DNA of 64,000 nt, from positions 1 to 64,000 of the forward strand of contig JBAQPU010000012.1 in the NCBI GenBank assembly GCA_049306095.1, in the 5' to 3' direction. Under the pieces are notes generated by a model. That model was given only the letters and a program-made list of their open reading frames with translations, was not told the DNA's origin and did no database searches. The stretch comes from UBA2336 sp049306095. GTDB taxonomy: Bacteria > Bacteroidota > Bacteroidia > Cytophagales > Cyclobacteriaceae. Of the stretch, positions 1 through 8,105 are shown piece by piece. Position 1 is the first letter of the stretch. Each line of letters starts with the position of its first letter. A program made the position numbers and the translations under genes.

Positions 1-693
1 GGGCAGGGTAACAATATAAATGAAAACGAATTTCTTAATGTACATGCTGTACGAGTACGGTATGGGTGTGTTTCTGATTCGCTCACACGCACCCATGATA
101 TCAATAAAATCTTTTAACTCTTTGTCAAGGGTAAGAAACTGATCGCCAGTAAGCGTACCCGCTTTGCATAACGCATTAACCCGCGCGTACATCATTCCGG
201 CCACAGCGTTAGGAAAGTGCTTCATGCCCTTCAATTCCTGAGCAAACGTTTCTGAGGGCGACTCAAGGTCAGTCAGGCTTACACCCTTACGAAGATTTTC
301 TCTTGTTGCTACAACAAAGTTAGGGATCATTTTAGCAAACCACTCCCTGCTTTGCACATCGTCAGCGGGTAGATAAGCATTTAATTTAAGAGCAAAATTT
401 CGGGTGCTGTTTACCAAACTGCCCCACAACCTTCTGCCCTCCCACCAACGGTCATAGGCCGAGTTAATGCGAAACACCAGAAACAAGCCCAACACAATAC
501 CCAATAGCGAGTGAAGGGCAGTTGTGCTGGTAAATTCTTCTTTACCCGGATGAACAATTTCCAGAATAAAATAGCAAACAGCACTGGTAAACAGGGTCAT
601 AAAAAGCAATGCAGGAAGCAATGTTTTCATCACAAACCTGCTGTAGGAATGAAAAATTAAAGAAAACCAGGCCTTGGGATTGTATTGAATCAT
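1..693 (-). CDS. Bestrophin-like anion channel (UPF0187), 3' end outside window
   Basis: The reverse strand reads open from an ATG at 693 to the window edge (231 codons, no stop), so the C-terminus is missing. The protein begins MIQYNPKAWFSLIFHSYSR and has hydrophobic segments at about residues 20-45 and 60-78. It carries the bestrophin-family signature FRINSAYDRWWEGRRLWG near residues 75-95, followed by a helical stretch and a further hydrophobic segment at the cut end. Bestrophins form pentameric chloride or other anion channels in the inner membrane; bacterial members are about 290-310 residues, so roughly 70 residues should lie beyond the window. It diverges from the SPFH gene across 125 bp. 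The family call is firm; the transported ion is inferred from the family only. Confidence 0.85.
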   Translation of the reverse strand, partial: MIQYNPKAWFSLIFHSYSRFVMKTLLPALLFMTLFTSAVCYFILEIVHPGKEEFTSTTALHSLLGIVLGLFLVFRINSAYDRWWEGRRLWGSLVNSTRNFALKLNAYLPADDVQSREWFAKMIPNFVVATRENLRKGVSLTDLESPSETFAQELKGMKHFPNAVAGMMYARVNALCKAGTLTGDQFLTLDKELKDFIDIMGACERIRNTPIPYSYSMYIKKFVFIYIVTLP

Positions 694-762
694 AAGTTGT
701 AAAAACAGGTTGCTAATAAAGTGCAAGCGAAACTTATTTCCAACAGAAACCCTTCTCAACCT

Positions 763-793
763 TTTGCGTTATATTATTAAAATAGTATATTTA
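763..793 (+). promoter_or_regulatory. Candidate Bacteroidota sigma-A promoter for the SPFH operon
   Basis: TTTG at 763-766, then exactly 19 bases, then TATATTTA at 786-793. The Bacteroidota consensus is TTTG-N19-TAnnTTTG, so only the last base of the -7 box differs. The start codon at 819 lies 25 bases downstream, giving a short leader. The region is AT-rich, so chance matching is possible. Confidence 0.45.
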
Positions 794-818
794 TAATATC
801 ATTTTAATATCATACGTT

Positions 819-1670
819 ATGAACAAGGAAAAAGATTTCACGCCCCTGTCGGGCTACATTATGCTGGTGGTTGTTTTAGCGATCCTGATATCGGGAATTT
901 GGGGGATCATTGCCATAAGAACGATGGTTTTTATATGGCCCCTTGTGTTGGGACTCATTCTTTTGCCGGGCTTTTTCTTTATCAATCCCAACAGCTCAAT
1001 TGTGTTGGTTCTTTTTGGTGAGTATAAAGGAACGGTAAAGAAAAACGGATTTTTCTGGGTTAACCCGTTCTTTACAAAAAAATCAATCTCGCTCCGGGCA
1101 CGCAATTTCGACAGCGAAAAAATAAAAGTGAACGACAAAGTGGGTAACCCGATACAAATTGGGGTGATCCTCGTGTGGCAGGTGAAAGATACGTTTAAAG
1201 CAGCCTTTGAAGTGGATAACTATGAAAACTTTGTAAAGGTACAAAGCGATTCTGCCGTACGAAACCTTGCCGGCCAATACGCCTATGACAACTTTGAAGA
1301 AGATACAGAAGTTACGTTACGTTCCGGTCACGAGGAAGTAAATCATGCGCTGGAAGAAAATTTAAGAGGCCGCCTGGAGATGGCGGGTATTCATGTGATT
1401 GAAGCCCGCATTGGCTACCTCGCCTATGCTCCGGAAATTGCCAGTGCCATGCTACGCAGACAGCAAGCCGCAGCAGTTGTTTCAGCACGTTACAAAATTG
1501 TAGAAGGAGCCGTTAGTATGGTTCAAATGGCGTTGGATCACCTCTCCAAACAAAATATTATTGAACTGGACGAAGAGCGGAAAGCTGCCATGGTGAGTAA
1601 CCTGATGGTGGTGCTATGTGCGGATAAGGATGTTAGTCCGGTGGTAAATGCAGGAACTCTTCATACTTAA
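819..1670 (+). CDS. SPFH/Band-7 (stomatin-like) membrane protein
   Basis: 283 residues. Two hydrophobic segments lie at about residues 13-32 and 36-56, then an SPFH/prohibitin domain (about 60-245) containing NSSIVLVLFGEYKGTV, a run of beta strands (IKVNDKVGNPIQIGVILVWQV) and the helical part with EARIGYLAYAPEIASAML followed by RRQQAAAVVSARYKIVEGAV. SPFH proteins oligomerise at the inner membrane and organise membrane microdomains or regulate proteases. The next two genes follow at 5-bp and 3-bp gaps, forming a compact operon with a PH-like membrane protein and an Arc-type DNA-binding protein. The start is the first ATG after a candidate promoter; no strong Shine-Dalgarno is seen, as usual in this phylum. 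Confidence 0.9.
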   Translation: MNKEKDFTPLSGYIMLVVVLAILISGIWGIIAIRTMVFIWPLVLGLILLPGFFFINPNSSIVLVLFGEYKGTVKKNGFFWVNPFFTKKSISLRARNFDSEKIKVNDKVGNPIQIGVILVWQVKDTFKAAFEVDNYENFVKVQSDSAVRNLAGQYAYDNFEEDTEVTLRSGHEEVNHALEENLRGRLEMAGIHVIEARIGYLAYAPEIASAMLRRQQAAAVVSARYKIVEGAVSMVQMALDHLSKQNIIELDEERKAAMVSNLMVVLCADKDVSPVVNAGTLHT

Positions 1671-1675
1671 TCACT

Positions 1676-2176
1676 ATGAATCGGACGTTCTACGAGGAAG
1701 AACAACGGTTTGCCGGACTAACCTGGATCTGGATGTTTGCCCTTGCACTGGTTATCGTTCCGCTTGTGCTGGCCGTGCGTGACACTTCCCTTACCAGTCA
1801 GGATATCCTCATCATCCTATTGAGTATTGTAGCAGGCTTAGTGCCCGTATTGGCTATCCTGTATTTTGCCCGACTGCAGCTTAAAATTGATACGCTGGGA
1901 ATTCACTACCGCTTCTTTCCAGCGATCATTAAGTGGCGAATTATCTCATTAAATTCCATTGAGTCGTTCGAAGTGACTGAAAAAAAGAATATCATTGAAA
2001 TTATTGAGCGTGGGTACAGGAGAAATCGTTTCAACAATACCATTACGATGAATGTTACAGGTAAAAAATTTGTTCGCCTCAAATTAAAAGGTGGCCAAAA
2101 AATTAAAATAGGCACCGAAAACCCCGATAGCTTCGAGCGGGCCCTGCAGAAAATAACCTCACCGGATAATCAATAA
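1676..2176 (+). CDS. Two-TM membrane protein with PH-like C-terminal domain
   Basis: 166 residues. Hydrophobic helices at about 15-33 and 43-65 are followed by a soluble domain (about 68-160) predicted as mainly beta strands: LQLKIDTLGIHYRF, IKWRIISLNSIESFEV and KKFVRLKLKGGQKIKIGT. This resembles the small bacterial PH-like domains (bPH) found behind paired membrane helices, ending with the typical helix FERALQKI. It starts 5 bp after the SPFH gene and ends 3 bp before the Arc-like gene, so it is almost certainly co-transcribed. The function is unknown; an accessory role in the SPFH assembly is inference from the operon. Confidence 0.75.
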   Translation: MNRTFYEEEQRFAGLTWIWMFALALVIVPLVLAVRDTSLTSQDILIILLSIVAGLVPVLAILYFARLQLKIDTLGIHYRFFPAIIKWRIISLNSIESFEVTEKKNIIEIIERGYRRNRFNNTITMNVTGKKFVRLKLKGGQKIKIGTENPDSFERALQKITSPDNQ

Positions 2177-2179
2177 TCC

Positions 2180-2335
2180 ATGGCGCAGAAGAAACCATTT
2201 GTGCTCAGACTAGACCCCGAAATACTAAAGGCCGTTGAAAAGTGGGCTGCCGATGACTTTCGCAGTACCAACGGTCAACTGGAATGGATCATATCGAAAG
2301 CCCTAAAGGATGCAGGACGATCAAAACAAAAGTAA
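2180..2335 (+). CDS. Small Arc-family (ribbon-helix-helix) DNA-binding protein
   Basis: A 51-codon gene: ATG at 2180, TAA at 2333-2335. The product reads MAQKKPFVLRLDPEILKAVE and continues KWAADDFRSTNGQLEWIISK, ending ALKDAGRSKQK. This is the Arc/MetJ ribbon-helix-helix layout: an N-terminal beta strand (PFVLRLD), helix A (PEILKAVEKWAADDF), a turn with SxN, and helix B (GQLEWIISKALKDAG). Arc-like proteins bind DNA as dimers, and short Arc-domain proteins often accompany SPFH genes. It begins 3 bp after the PH-like gene. Possible roles are autorepression of the operon or a protein partner for SPFH; the sequence does not decide. There is no adjacent toxin. Confidence 0.8.
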   Translation: MAQKKPFVLRLDPEILKAVEKWAADDFRSTNGQLEWIISKALKDAGRSKQK

Positions 2336-2361
2336 AAATTACGCTGCTCACATTGCTTCAA

Positions 2362-2396
2362 GTTGCTAACTGCTTTTATCTTGCAGGTGCAGCAAC
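2362..2396. other. Imperfect nested hairpin between two genes
   Basis: GTTGCT (2362-2367) pairs with AGCAAC (2391-2396), and CTGC (2370-2373) with GCAG (2383-2386), with small internal asymmetry. There is no T-run after it, so it is not a clear intrinsic terminator. It sits between the Arc-like gene and the next start codon at 2410, where it may end or attenuate the upstream transcript. Confidence 0.3.
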
Positions 2397-2409
2397 GATT
2401 TAAAATCTA

Positions 2410-3183
2410 ATGAAAAATAAAATCACCCAAATTCTCTTCTTGTTCCTTTGTCTGGCAGGCTACCATTTAGCCAACGCCCAGCCCGACTATGTTGTATTGA
2501 TCAATGGAGATACCCTTTTGGGTGATGTTAAATACTTTAATTATTCAGCAGGCAAGAAAATTCAATTGGTCAATCAGGAGAAAAAGAAAACGGTATACAC
2601 CATTTTACAGGTAAAATCTTTCCAGCTTGACAAGGAAGTTTATGAGACCATCCGCACCGCGCAGGAATACACAATCATGAAAGTCATTAAGAGCGGTTAC
2701 CTGAGTTTGTATTCGTTTCAACTGCCCAACAAAATGACGTGGAACGGCAACTATCTGTATAAAAAAGACGGATCGGGCATGGAAGTACCCACCATCGGTT
2801 TTAAAAAGAATCTCACCCGGTACTTCGGTGATTGCCCAACACTCGCAGATCGAATTCAGAAGGGTGAATTAACACGGTCAGAAATCGAGCAAATTGTAGA
2901 GGAGTACAACACCTGCATTGATGTCGCCACAAAAAGTCAAACAGTTCAGCCAATCACAATAGAAAAAGATATGCCCGTGTGGGATACGTTAGAAAAAGAA
3001 GTATCTGATCTGAATTTCGATGGCAAAACCAATACCCTTGAAATGATTTCAGAAATCAAATCGAAGATTAATAAAAAAGAAAAAGTTCCTAATTTTTTAA
3101 TAGAAGGGCTAAAAGAGACGTTGAAAAACCAGGAGTCGGTTAAAGCAACCCTCGACAAAGCCTTACAGGAAATCGATCGCTAG
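2410..3183 (+). CDS. Exported protein of unknown function
   Basis: 257 residues with a clear Sec signal peptide (MKNKITQILFLFLCLAGYHL, cleavage after ANA before QPDYV). The mature N-terminus DYVVLINGDTLLGDVKYFN is a strand-rich module common in exported Bacteroidota proteins, where a ngDtl(l)GxV motif is followed by further strands. A helical segment from about residue 140 contains two cysteines (GDCPTLADR and EYNTCID) that could form a disulfide. The C-terminal third is charged and helical, with KSKINKKEKVPNFLIEGLKE. I do not recognise an enzymatic family. It shares its last 4 bases with the convergent DoxX gene. Confidence 0.65.
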   Translation: MKNKITQILFLFLCLAGYHLANAQPDYVVLINGDTLLGDVKYFNYSAGKKIQLVNQEKKKTVYTILQVKSFQLDKEVYETIRTAQEYTIMKVIKSGYLSLYSFQLPNKMTWNGNYLYKKDGSGMEVPTIGFKKNLTRYFGDCPTLADRIQKGELTRSEIEQIVEEYNTCIDVATKSQTVQPITIEKDMPVWDTLEKEVSDLNFDGKTNTLEMISEIKSKINKKEKVPNFLIEGLKETLKNQESVKATLDKALQEIDR

Positions 3184-3584
3184 TTTTTCTTCAGAACTTT
3201 CATGAGCAGATTGGCGATCGTACGCTTGTTAAAAATAAGAATAACAACCGAAGTTAGCGCAACAATAATAGCGTAGAGAAACAACTGACCGCCATCGCCT
3301 TTTACTTCTATTCCCAAAAGCGTGACGTGCATCACAATAGCGCCTGCCATTAAACCCAAGGCAAGAGCAGCGCCTAACCAGGCCGTTGCGTTCAGTAAAA
3401 TCAGAATAGAGGCGATCAACTCCAGCACACCCACCCCTATTCTACCCCAGGGTTCCATTCCTACCGTAGTAAAAATATACACCGACTCTTCAGCTGCTGT
3501 AAACTTATAATAGAGGGTTTGCACCATAATAACAGCAGCCACCAACCGGACTGCCCAATACATGAGGTTCTTCGCTTTTTCCAT
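3180..3584 (-). CDS. DoxX-family membrane protein
   Basis: 134 residues with four hydrophobic helices: about 8-27, 45-65, 70-90 and 100-120. The opening NLMYWAVRLVAAVIMVQTLY followed by YKFTAAEESVYIFTTVGMEP and GRIGVGVLELIASILILL is the DoxX/DoxD-like pattern (F[K/T]...E, then GxxElia). DoxX-like proteins are small inner-membrane proteins, some linked to quinone-dependent oxidation or redox stress; the exact role here is unknown. The stop codon overlaps that of the convergent upstream gene through the palindrome CTAG. Confidence 0.8.
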   Translation of the reverse strand: MEKAKNLMYWAVRLVAAVIMVQTLYYKFTAAEESVYIFTTVGMEPWGRIGVGVLELIASILILLNATAWLGAALALGLMAGAIVMHVTLLGIEVKGDGGQLFLYAIIVALTSVVILIFNKRTIANLLMKVLKKN

Positions 3585-3669
3585 AGTGTAAAAGTACGCC
3601 CTCTACGCCATTTAAATTGTCAGTTAAGCGACCAGTATTTTGTATTTTTCTGAATGAAGCAGAAGAACC

Positions 3670-4755
3670 ATGAAATTTGACATAAACCCGGACATCGCAC
3701 AGGCAAAAACTATCGCAACCGATTTTTACTTAAACCCTATTTATTTCGAGGAATCGAAGGAGAAAATTTTTGCGAGTACCTGGCAATTCATTGGCGATAC
3801 CGATGCCGTAAAAGATCCGGGGTGGGTAACTCCCGTTCACTTACTGGAAAACTTCATTCAGGAACCGCTGGTGTTATCGCGCGATAAAAATGGTTCGTTG
3901 CATTGTCTTTCTAATGTTTGCACGCATCGCGGCAACCTGGTGGTTGAACGCGCCTGTAAGCTTACCGATTTTCGCTGCCAATACCATGGGCGGAGATTTC
4001 AACTGGATGGTAAATTTCTTTCGATGCCCGAATTTAAAGAAGTAAAAAATTTTCCAACGGAAGCTGATAACCTTGTAAAACTACCGCTCTTCCAATTTGG
4101 AAAATGGCTCTTCACTTCCCTCGGTTCAACCATTCCAGCAGAAGACCTTTTTTCAGATATGATCCGGAGAATCGATTGGATGCCCCTTCATGATTTTCAG
4201 TTGCGTCCTGAACTTTCGAAAGATTACATGGTGGAGGCACACTGGGCGTTGTATTGCGAAAATTACCTGGAAGGATTTCATATTCCTTTTGTTCATGCGG
4301 GTCTCAACTCGGTCATTGACTACGGAAAGTACACCACCGAACTATTTCCATTATCAAGTGTACAGGTGGGGCTGGCAACAGAAAAAACAGGAGAAGTGTT
4401 TGACCTTCCGCCATCCTCACCTGATTACGGCAAAAAAGTAGCCGGCTATTATTTCTGGGTATTTCCAAACATGATGTTTAACTTTTATCCGTGGGGGTTG
4501 TCGATCAATATTGTAACTCCATTGGATACCGGCCGATGCAAAATTTCATTTCTCTCGTACGTTTGGGACGAGAACAAACTCCGGCAGGGTGCCGGGGCAA
4601 ATCTACACCAGGTAGAAATGGAGGATGAAGATGTTGTACAGAATGTTCAAAAGGGAATCCGGTCGCGTTTTTACAAGCATGGCCGATACTCCGTTACCCG
4701 CGAAACAGGCACACACCATTTTCATCAATTGCTTGCTCGCTTTATGAACACATAA
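3670..4755 (+). CDS. Rieske non-haem iron oxygenase, alpha subunit
   Basis: 361 residues. The N-terminal Rieske [2Fe-2S] domain has C84-T-H86 and C103-Q-Y-H106 (SNVCTHRGN ... FRCQYHG). The C-terminal catalytic domain has the mononuclear iron motif N198-YL-E201-GF-H204-IPFV-H209; a late acidic patch (MEDEDVVQN, about residue 320) is a candidate for the third, carboxylate ligand. Such enzymes hydroxylate or cleave a substrate with O2 and electrons from a separate reductase. The residue bridging the two centres between subunits is usually Asp; here it is Glu201, as reported for CntA-type quaternary-amine monooxygenases. No ferredoxin, reductase or beta subunit gene lies nearby. The substrate cannot be read from the sequence. 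A small lipoprotein gene follows at 1 bp. Confidence 0.88.
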   Translation: MKFDINPDIAQAKTIATDFYLNPIYFEESKEKIFASTWQFIGDTDAVKDPGWVTPVHLLENFIQEPLVLSRDKNGSLHCLSNVCTHRGNLVVERACKLTDFRCQYHGRRFQLDGKFLSMPEFKEVKNFPTEADNLVKLPLFQFGKWLFTSLGSTIPAEDLFSDMIRRIDWMPLHDFQLRPELSKDYMVEAHWALYCENYLEGFHIPFVHAGLNSVIDYGKYTTELFPLSSVQVGLATEKTGEVFDLPPSSPDYGKKVAGYYFWVFPNMMFNFYPWGLSINIVTPLDTGRCKISFLSYVWDENKLRQGAGANLHQVEMEDEDVVQNVQKGIRSRFYKHGRYSVTRETGTHHFHQLLARFMNT

Positions 4756-4756
4756 C

Positions 4757-5215
4757 ATGAAACCGATTTTCTTTCTTTTACTTCTCCTGTCAGCGTGTCA
4801 GCAAAAGCAACCTGAACCTCCTGTTTCAGAAGAAAAAGACTCTACAGCGCCTGAGGAAGAAACATATTCATCATCCAAACAACAGATCGACTACCAGGAG
4901 GTAATTGGTGTGTACGATCACGAAAGCACCACCAAAGGCTTTGCGGCTGTGTTATCGCTGCGCGAAAACGGAAATGATTTATATTTCTATGTGTCAGTGG
5001 CACAAGGCAATTGCAAAGGTGAAACCGAAGGTGTTGTGATCATGGTAGAACAAACGGAAAATTACTTTTCAGGATTTTATGAATCAGATGACTGCCCATT
5101 GCAATTCACTTTTTCGCCAGGCGAAAAAAAAGTGGATATTAAAGCAGTCACCTTTTGCAAACCCCTTGAAAAAAACTGCAGCTACGAAGGAACCTACGTG
5201 AAACGAAAAGATTAA
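4757..5215 (+). CDS. Small lipoprotein of unknown function
   Basis: 152 residues. The lipoprotein signal MKPIFFLLLLLSAC has a lipobox LLSAC with the lipidated cysteine at 14. A low-complexity linker rich in E, P, Q and S follows (about 15-45), then a compact beta-rich domain starting near IDYQEVIGVYDH. It contains GNCKGETEG, SDDCPLQF, FCKPLEKNCSYEGTYVKRK, giving four cysteines in the mature domain that probably form two disulfides. It starts 1 bp after the Rieske oxygenase gene, so the two are probably co-transcribed, and overlaps the convergent menC by 4 bp. No known enzymatic motif is visible. Confidence 0.7.
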   Translation: MKPIFFLLLLLSACQQKQPEPPVSEEKDSTAPEEETYSSSKQQIDYQEVIGVYDHESTTKGFAAVLSLRENGNDLYFYVSVAQGNCKGETEGVVIMVEQTENYFSGFYESDDCPLQFTFSPGEKKVDIKAVTFCKPLEKNCSYEGTYVKRKD

Positions 5216-6279
5216 AGATCACCTAACTCCCAATTGAGCTTAGGATTATAAATAATCTCGCCTTTGGCAACCTCTAAAGGCGATTGAAAATTGTTATCAT
5301 ACAACGAACCGGTACCTAACCCCTGTGACATAGCAATGGGATAATTAGCCGTAAACTGACAAATGGCATTCAACCCGATGTTTGATTCCAATGCCGAGGT
5401 AATCCACCACCCTACACCAGTCGACTCAGCAATTGAAATCCACTCTTTGGCTGATTCAAAACCACCAATGAGGGATGGCTTCAGAATGATGTACTGAGGT
5501 TTAATTCTATCCAGCAAAGCTTTTTTTTCCTCTTCTCGTTCTACGCCTATCAATTCCTCATCAAGAGCAATGGGTATAGGAGATTTTTTACAAAGCTCTG
5601 CCATCTCGGACTTTCCTGGCTTAACAGGCTGTTCTACAGAATGAATCTTAAACTTAGCCAGGTCATATAGTTTATAAAGAGCTTCGTCAGGCTTAAAGGC
5701 TCCGTTGGCATCCAGCCGGATTTCTATTTCTTCCCGAAAATATTTCTTCCGGATGTAGTGAATGATGTCGCATTCCTTCTCAAAGTTCAGCCCTCCTACT
5801 TTAATCTTGATACACCGAAAGCCTTCTTCTATTTTAATAGATGCCTGCTGCAGCATAACATCTAAATCGCCCATCCATACCAGTCCGTTAATGGGTATTG
5901 GTTTCGACTGTATGAATGAATTGTTAAAAATTATTCGTTTACCTCCATTGCTCAGGTCAAGCAACGCTGTTTCAAGTCCAAAAACAATCGAAGGGAAGCC
6001 AGCAGGCACCAATTTACCGGCATCTTTCAGGAGTGATGATGAGGATCGTTGTAAAGACGCAATTTTCTTTACCACATCTGCCAATACGGTTTCATATTCC
6101 GGTTTGACATCAACACTTAAACCGGGAAGAGGCGCACATTCACCAACACCGGATATGGTAGGATCGGCTTCATCCCAGACTTTAATAAACCAGGACGTAC
6201 GATCCAACATCCTTCCACGGGAAGTGCGTGCTGTAAAATTGAAATTAAAAACTTTCTTAGTAAAGGAGGCTCGTAACAC
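5212..6279 (-). CDS. menC: o-Succinylbenzoate synthase (MenC), enolase superfamily
   Basis: 355 residues from a GTG start; no in-frame ATG is available upstream. The enolase-superfamily layout is complete: capping domain (1-125) with GVGECAPLPGLS, then a barrel with the catalytic lysine pair K158-I-K160, metal ligands D190 (RLDANG), E216 (SVEQP) and D240 (ALDEE), the opposite-face lysine K267 (ILKPS), and the substrate loop TSALESNIG. MenC dehydrates SHCHC to o-succinylbenzoate in menaquinone synthesis, in the cytoplasm. Dipeptide epimerases are close relatives, but TSxxES near the C-terminus and the N-terminal TSRG favour MenC. No other men gene is in the window; the menaquinol consumer (ACIII cluster) is at 48.7-57.1 kb. 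Confidence 0.85.
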   Translation of the reverse strand: MLRASFTKKVFNFNFTARTSRGRMLDRTSWFIKVWDEADPTISGVGECAPLPGLSVDVKPEYETVLADVVKKIASLQRSSSSLLKDAGKLVPAGFPSIVFGLETALLDLSNGGKRIIFNNSFIQSKPIPINGLVWMGDLDVMLQQASIKIEEGFRCIKIKVGGLNFEKECDIIHYIRKKYFREEIEIRLDANGAFKPDEALYKLYDLAKFKIHSVEQPVKPGKSEMAELCKKSPIPIALDEELIGVEREEEKKALLDRIKPQYIILKPSLIGGFESAKEWISIAESTGVGWWITSALESNIGLNAICQFTANYPIAMSQGLGTGSLYDNNFQSPLEVAKGEIIYNPKLNWELGDL

Positions 6280-6405
6280 TAGGAATTGAATTACTCATAA
6301 TAGAAAAACCGATAATCCGGGAACATATCTAACGAGTCAACAACCATTTAAATTCAAATTCAAATGACTTCGCCTACCACTCAACGCTTCTTATTTTCAA
6401 GATGG

Positions 6406-6816
6406 CTATAGAGTATAATCACCCGCAGCTTCGGGTTGATATAGTATTTCATCAATTCTAATTTTTGTTAACCCGGCAGGAACTATCCACTCAATTTCGT
6501 CATTGACTTTATACCCGATTAACGCAGTTGCAATGGGGGAAAAAATTGAAATTTTATTATCTTTTATATTCGCCTGGTCTGGATAAACAATCTGAAATTG
6601 AATTTGCTTACTATTATTTAAAAAACTCAGTTTTACAATTGAGTTCATCGTTACTACATTAGACGGCACAGCTTCAGGTTCAACAATCTTAGCCGAATCT
6701 AATTCTTTCATCAATTTTTCAGCCTCAGTATTACTAATTGACCTAAATTGTTTTGCATCATTAATACACTTTTTTATTCGTGCATAATCAAGTCTGTTTA
6801 CAATTAATTTGCTCAT
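6406..6816 (-). CDS. Rnk-like nucleoside diphosphate kinase regulator / GreA-GreB C-terminal domain protein
   Basis: 136 residues from the ATG at 6816; an upstream in-frame ATG would add 11 residues that do not match the family. A short helical N-terminus (about 1-45) precedes a GreA/GreB-type C-terminal domain: KIVEPEAVPSNVVTMNS, VYPDQANI, ISIFSPIATALIGYKVND, then the family signature ILYQPEAAGDY at the very end. Rnk binds RNA polymerase in the secondary channel but has a coiled coil too short for transcript cleavage, and the N-terminal part here is also short. It stands alone between menC and queA and is probably monocistronic. Confidence 0.82.
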   Translation of the reverse strand: MSKLIVNRLDYARIKKCINDAKQFRSISNTEAEKLMKELDSAKIVEPEAVPSNVVTMNSIVKLSFLNNSKQIQFQIVYPDQANIKDNKISIFSPIATALIGYKVNDEIEWIVPAGLTKIRIDEILYQPEAAGDYTL

Positions 6817-6904
6817 GTTTGATAAATACAGTCTATTTTTAAAAACCAAAGCTACAAAAAATACCCATTCAATAAATATTTAACAGATTGTCAGAAAATC
6901 TACT

Positions 6905-8092
6905 ATGCCACATAACATTCGAGTATCAGCATATACCTATGATTTGCCCACTGAGAAAATTGCGATTCACCCACTCCAAAACCGTGATGAATCAAAATTA
7001 CTGGTTTATCGAAAGGGAGAAATACAGCATAGTACGTTTAAGTCAATCCTTGATTTCCTTCCGGTAAACGCCAGTCTGTTTTTTAATAACACAAAAGTAA
7101 TTCCGGCACGCCTGCATTTTAAAAAGGATAGCGGTGCAGACATTGAGATTTTTCTATTAAACCCGGTAAAGCCCTCATCCATAATGGCCAGTGTAATGGA
7201 GGCTACAACCAACTGTGCCTGGCAGTGCACCATTGGCAACCTTAAACGCTGGAAAGAAGGACAGCATCTTACTAAAGCATTGAAGGGTGGATTGCTGGTC
7301 GCGCGGTTAATCAACCGAACAGAAGGTGTTGTTGAGTTTGAGTGGGACACCAGACAATCTTTTGCAACGATTGTTGCCGATGCAGGTGTTACGCCCCTGC
7401 CTCCGTACATCAAACGCGAGGCCGTGGCAGAGGATGTAATGCGGTATCAAACTGTGTACTCGCACTACGAAGGAGCGGTAGCGGCTCCAACTGCCGGATT
7501 GCATTTTACCGATCAACTGCTGGCCTCATTCGCTGAAAAAGGAATTGAAAAAAATTTTCTCACCCTTCATGTAAGCGCTGGAACATTTCAACCAATGAAA
7601 ACTGAGAACGCTCTGGAACACACCATGCATCACGAGCAGGTAGTGATTACCAAAGAGAACATTGAATATTTATTAAGGAAAGATCGATTCGTGGTTGCCG
7701 TTGGCACCACTTCCATGCGAACATTAGAAAGCATTTACTGGTTTGGTGCGAACTTGTTGGTCAATCCTCAAAGCGAATTTAAGATCAGTCAGCAGGATCC
7801 ATACCTCCACCATTCTCCTCCAACCAAAGATCAATCACTACAGGCCATTCTCTCGCACATGGAGAAACATCACCTCACGTTTGTAACCGGCACTACATCA
7901 ATTTTTATTTATCCGGGTTACGACTTTAAAATTTGCCGAGGGTTAATTACCAATTTTCATTTACCCGCTTCCACACTTATCCTGTTGGTGGCAGCCTTTA
8001 TTGGAGATGATTGGAGAAAAATCTACAACGAAGCCCTTCAACACAATTACCGTTTTCTCAGTTATGGCGACAGCTCGTTGTTGATTCCATGA
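6905..8092 (+). CDS. queA: S-adenosylmethionine:tRNA ribosyltransferase-isomerase
   Basis: 395 residues, slightly longer than the usual 340-360. Family motifs occur in order: SLFFNNTKVIPARL, TPLPPYIKR, GAVAAPTAGLHFT, LTLHVSAGTFQPM followed by HTMHHE, GTTSMRTLES, then IFIYPGYDFKICRGLITNFH and LPASTLILLVAAFIG, ending YRFLSYGDSSLL. QueA transfers and isomerises the ribose of SAM onto preQ1-modified tRNA to make epoxyqueuosine at the wobble base (cytoplasm). The extra residues lie in the domain around 75-160 and in the SPPTKDQSLQAILS region, as in other Bacteroidota homologues. No other queuosine gene is adjacent. Confidence 0.93.
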   Translation: MPHNIRVSAYTYDLPTEKIAIHPLQNRDESKLLVYRKGEIQHSTFKSILDFLPVNASLFFNNTKVIPARLHFKKDSGADIEIFLLNPVKPSSIMASVMEATTNCAWQCTIGNLKRWKEGQHLTKALKGGLLVARLINRTEGVVEFEWDTRQSFATIVADAGVTPLPPYIKREAVAEDVMRYQTVYSHYEGAVAAPTAGLHFTDQLLASFAEKGIEKNFLTLHVSAGTFQPMKTENALEHTMHHEQVVITKENIEYLLRKDRFVVAVGTTSMRTLESIYWFGANLLVNPQSEFKISQQDPYLHHSPPTKDQSLQAILSHMEKHHLTFVTGTTSIFIYPGYDFKICRGLITNFHLPASTLILLVAAFIGDDWRKIYNEALQHNYRFLSYGDSSLLIP

Positions 8093-8105
8093 AGTTAGGC
8101 GAGAC

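Noticed and set aside
3180..3183. Overlap of two stop codons at CTAG as a regulatory feature
   Set aside because: A shared 4-bp palindromic stop between convergent genes is common and needs no explanation.
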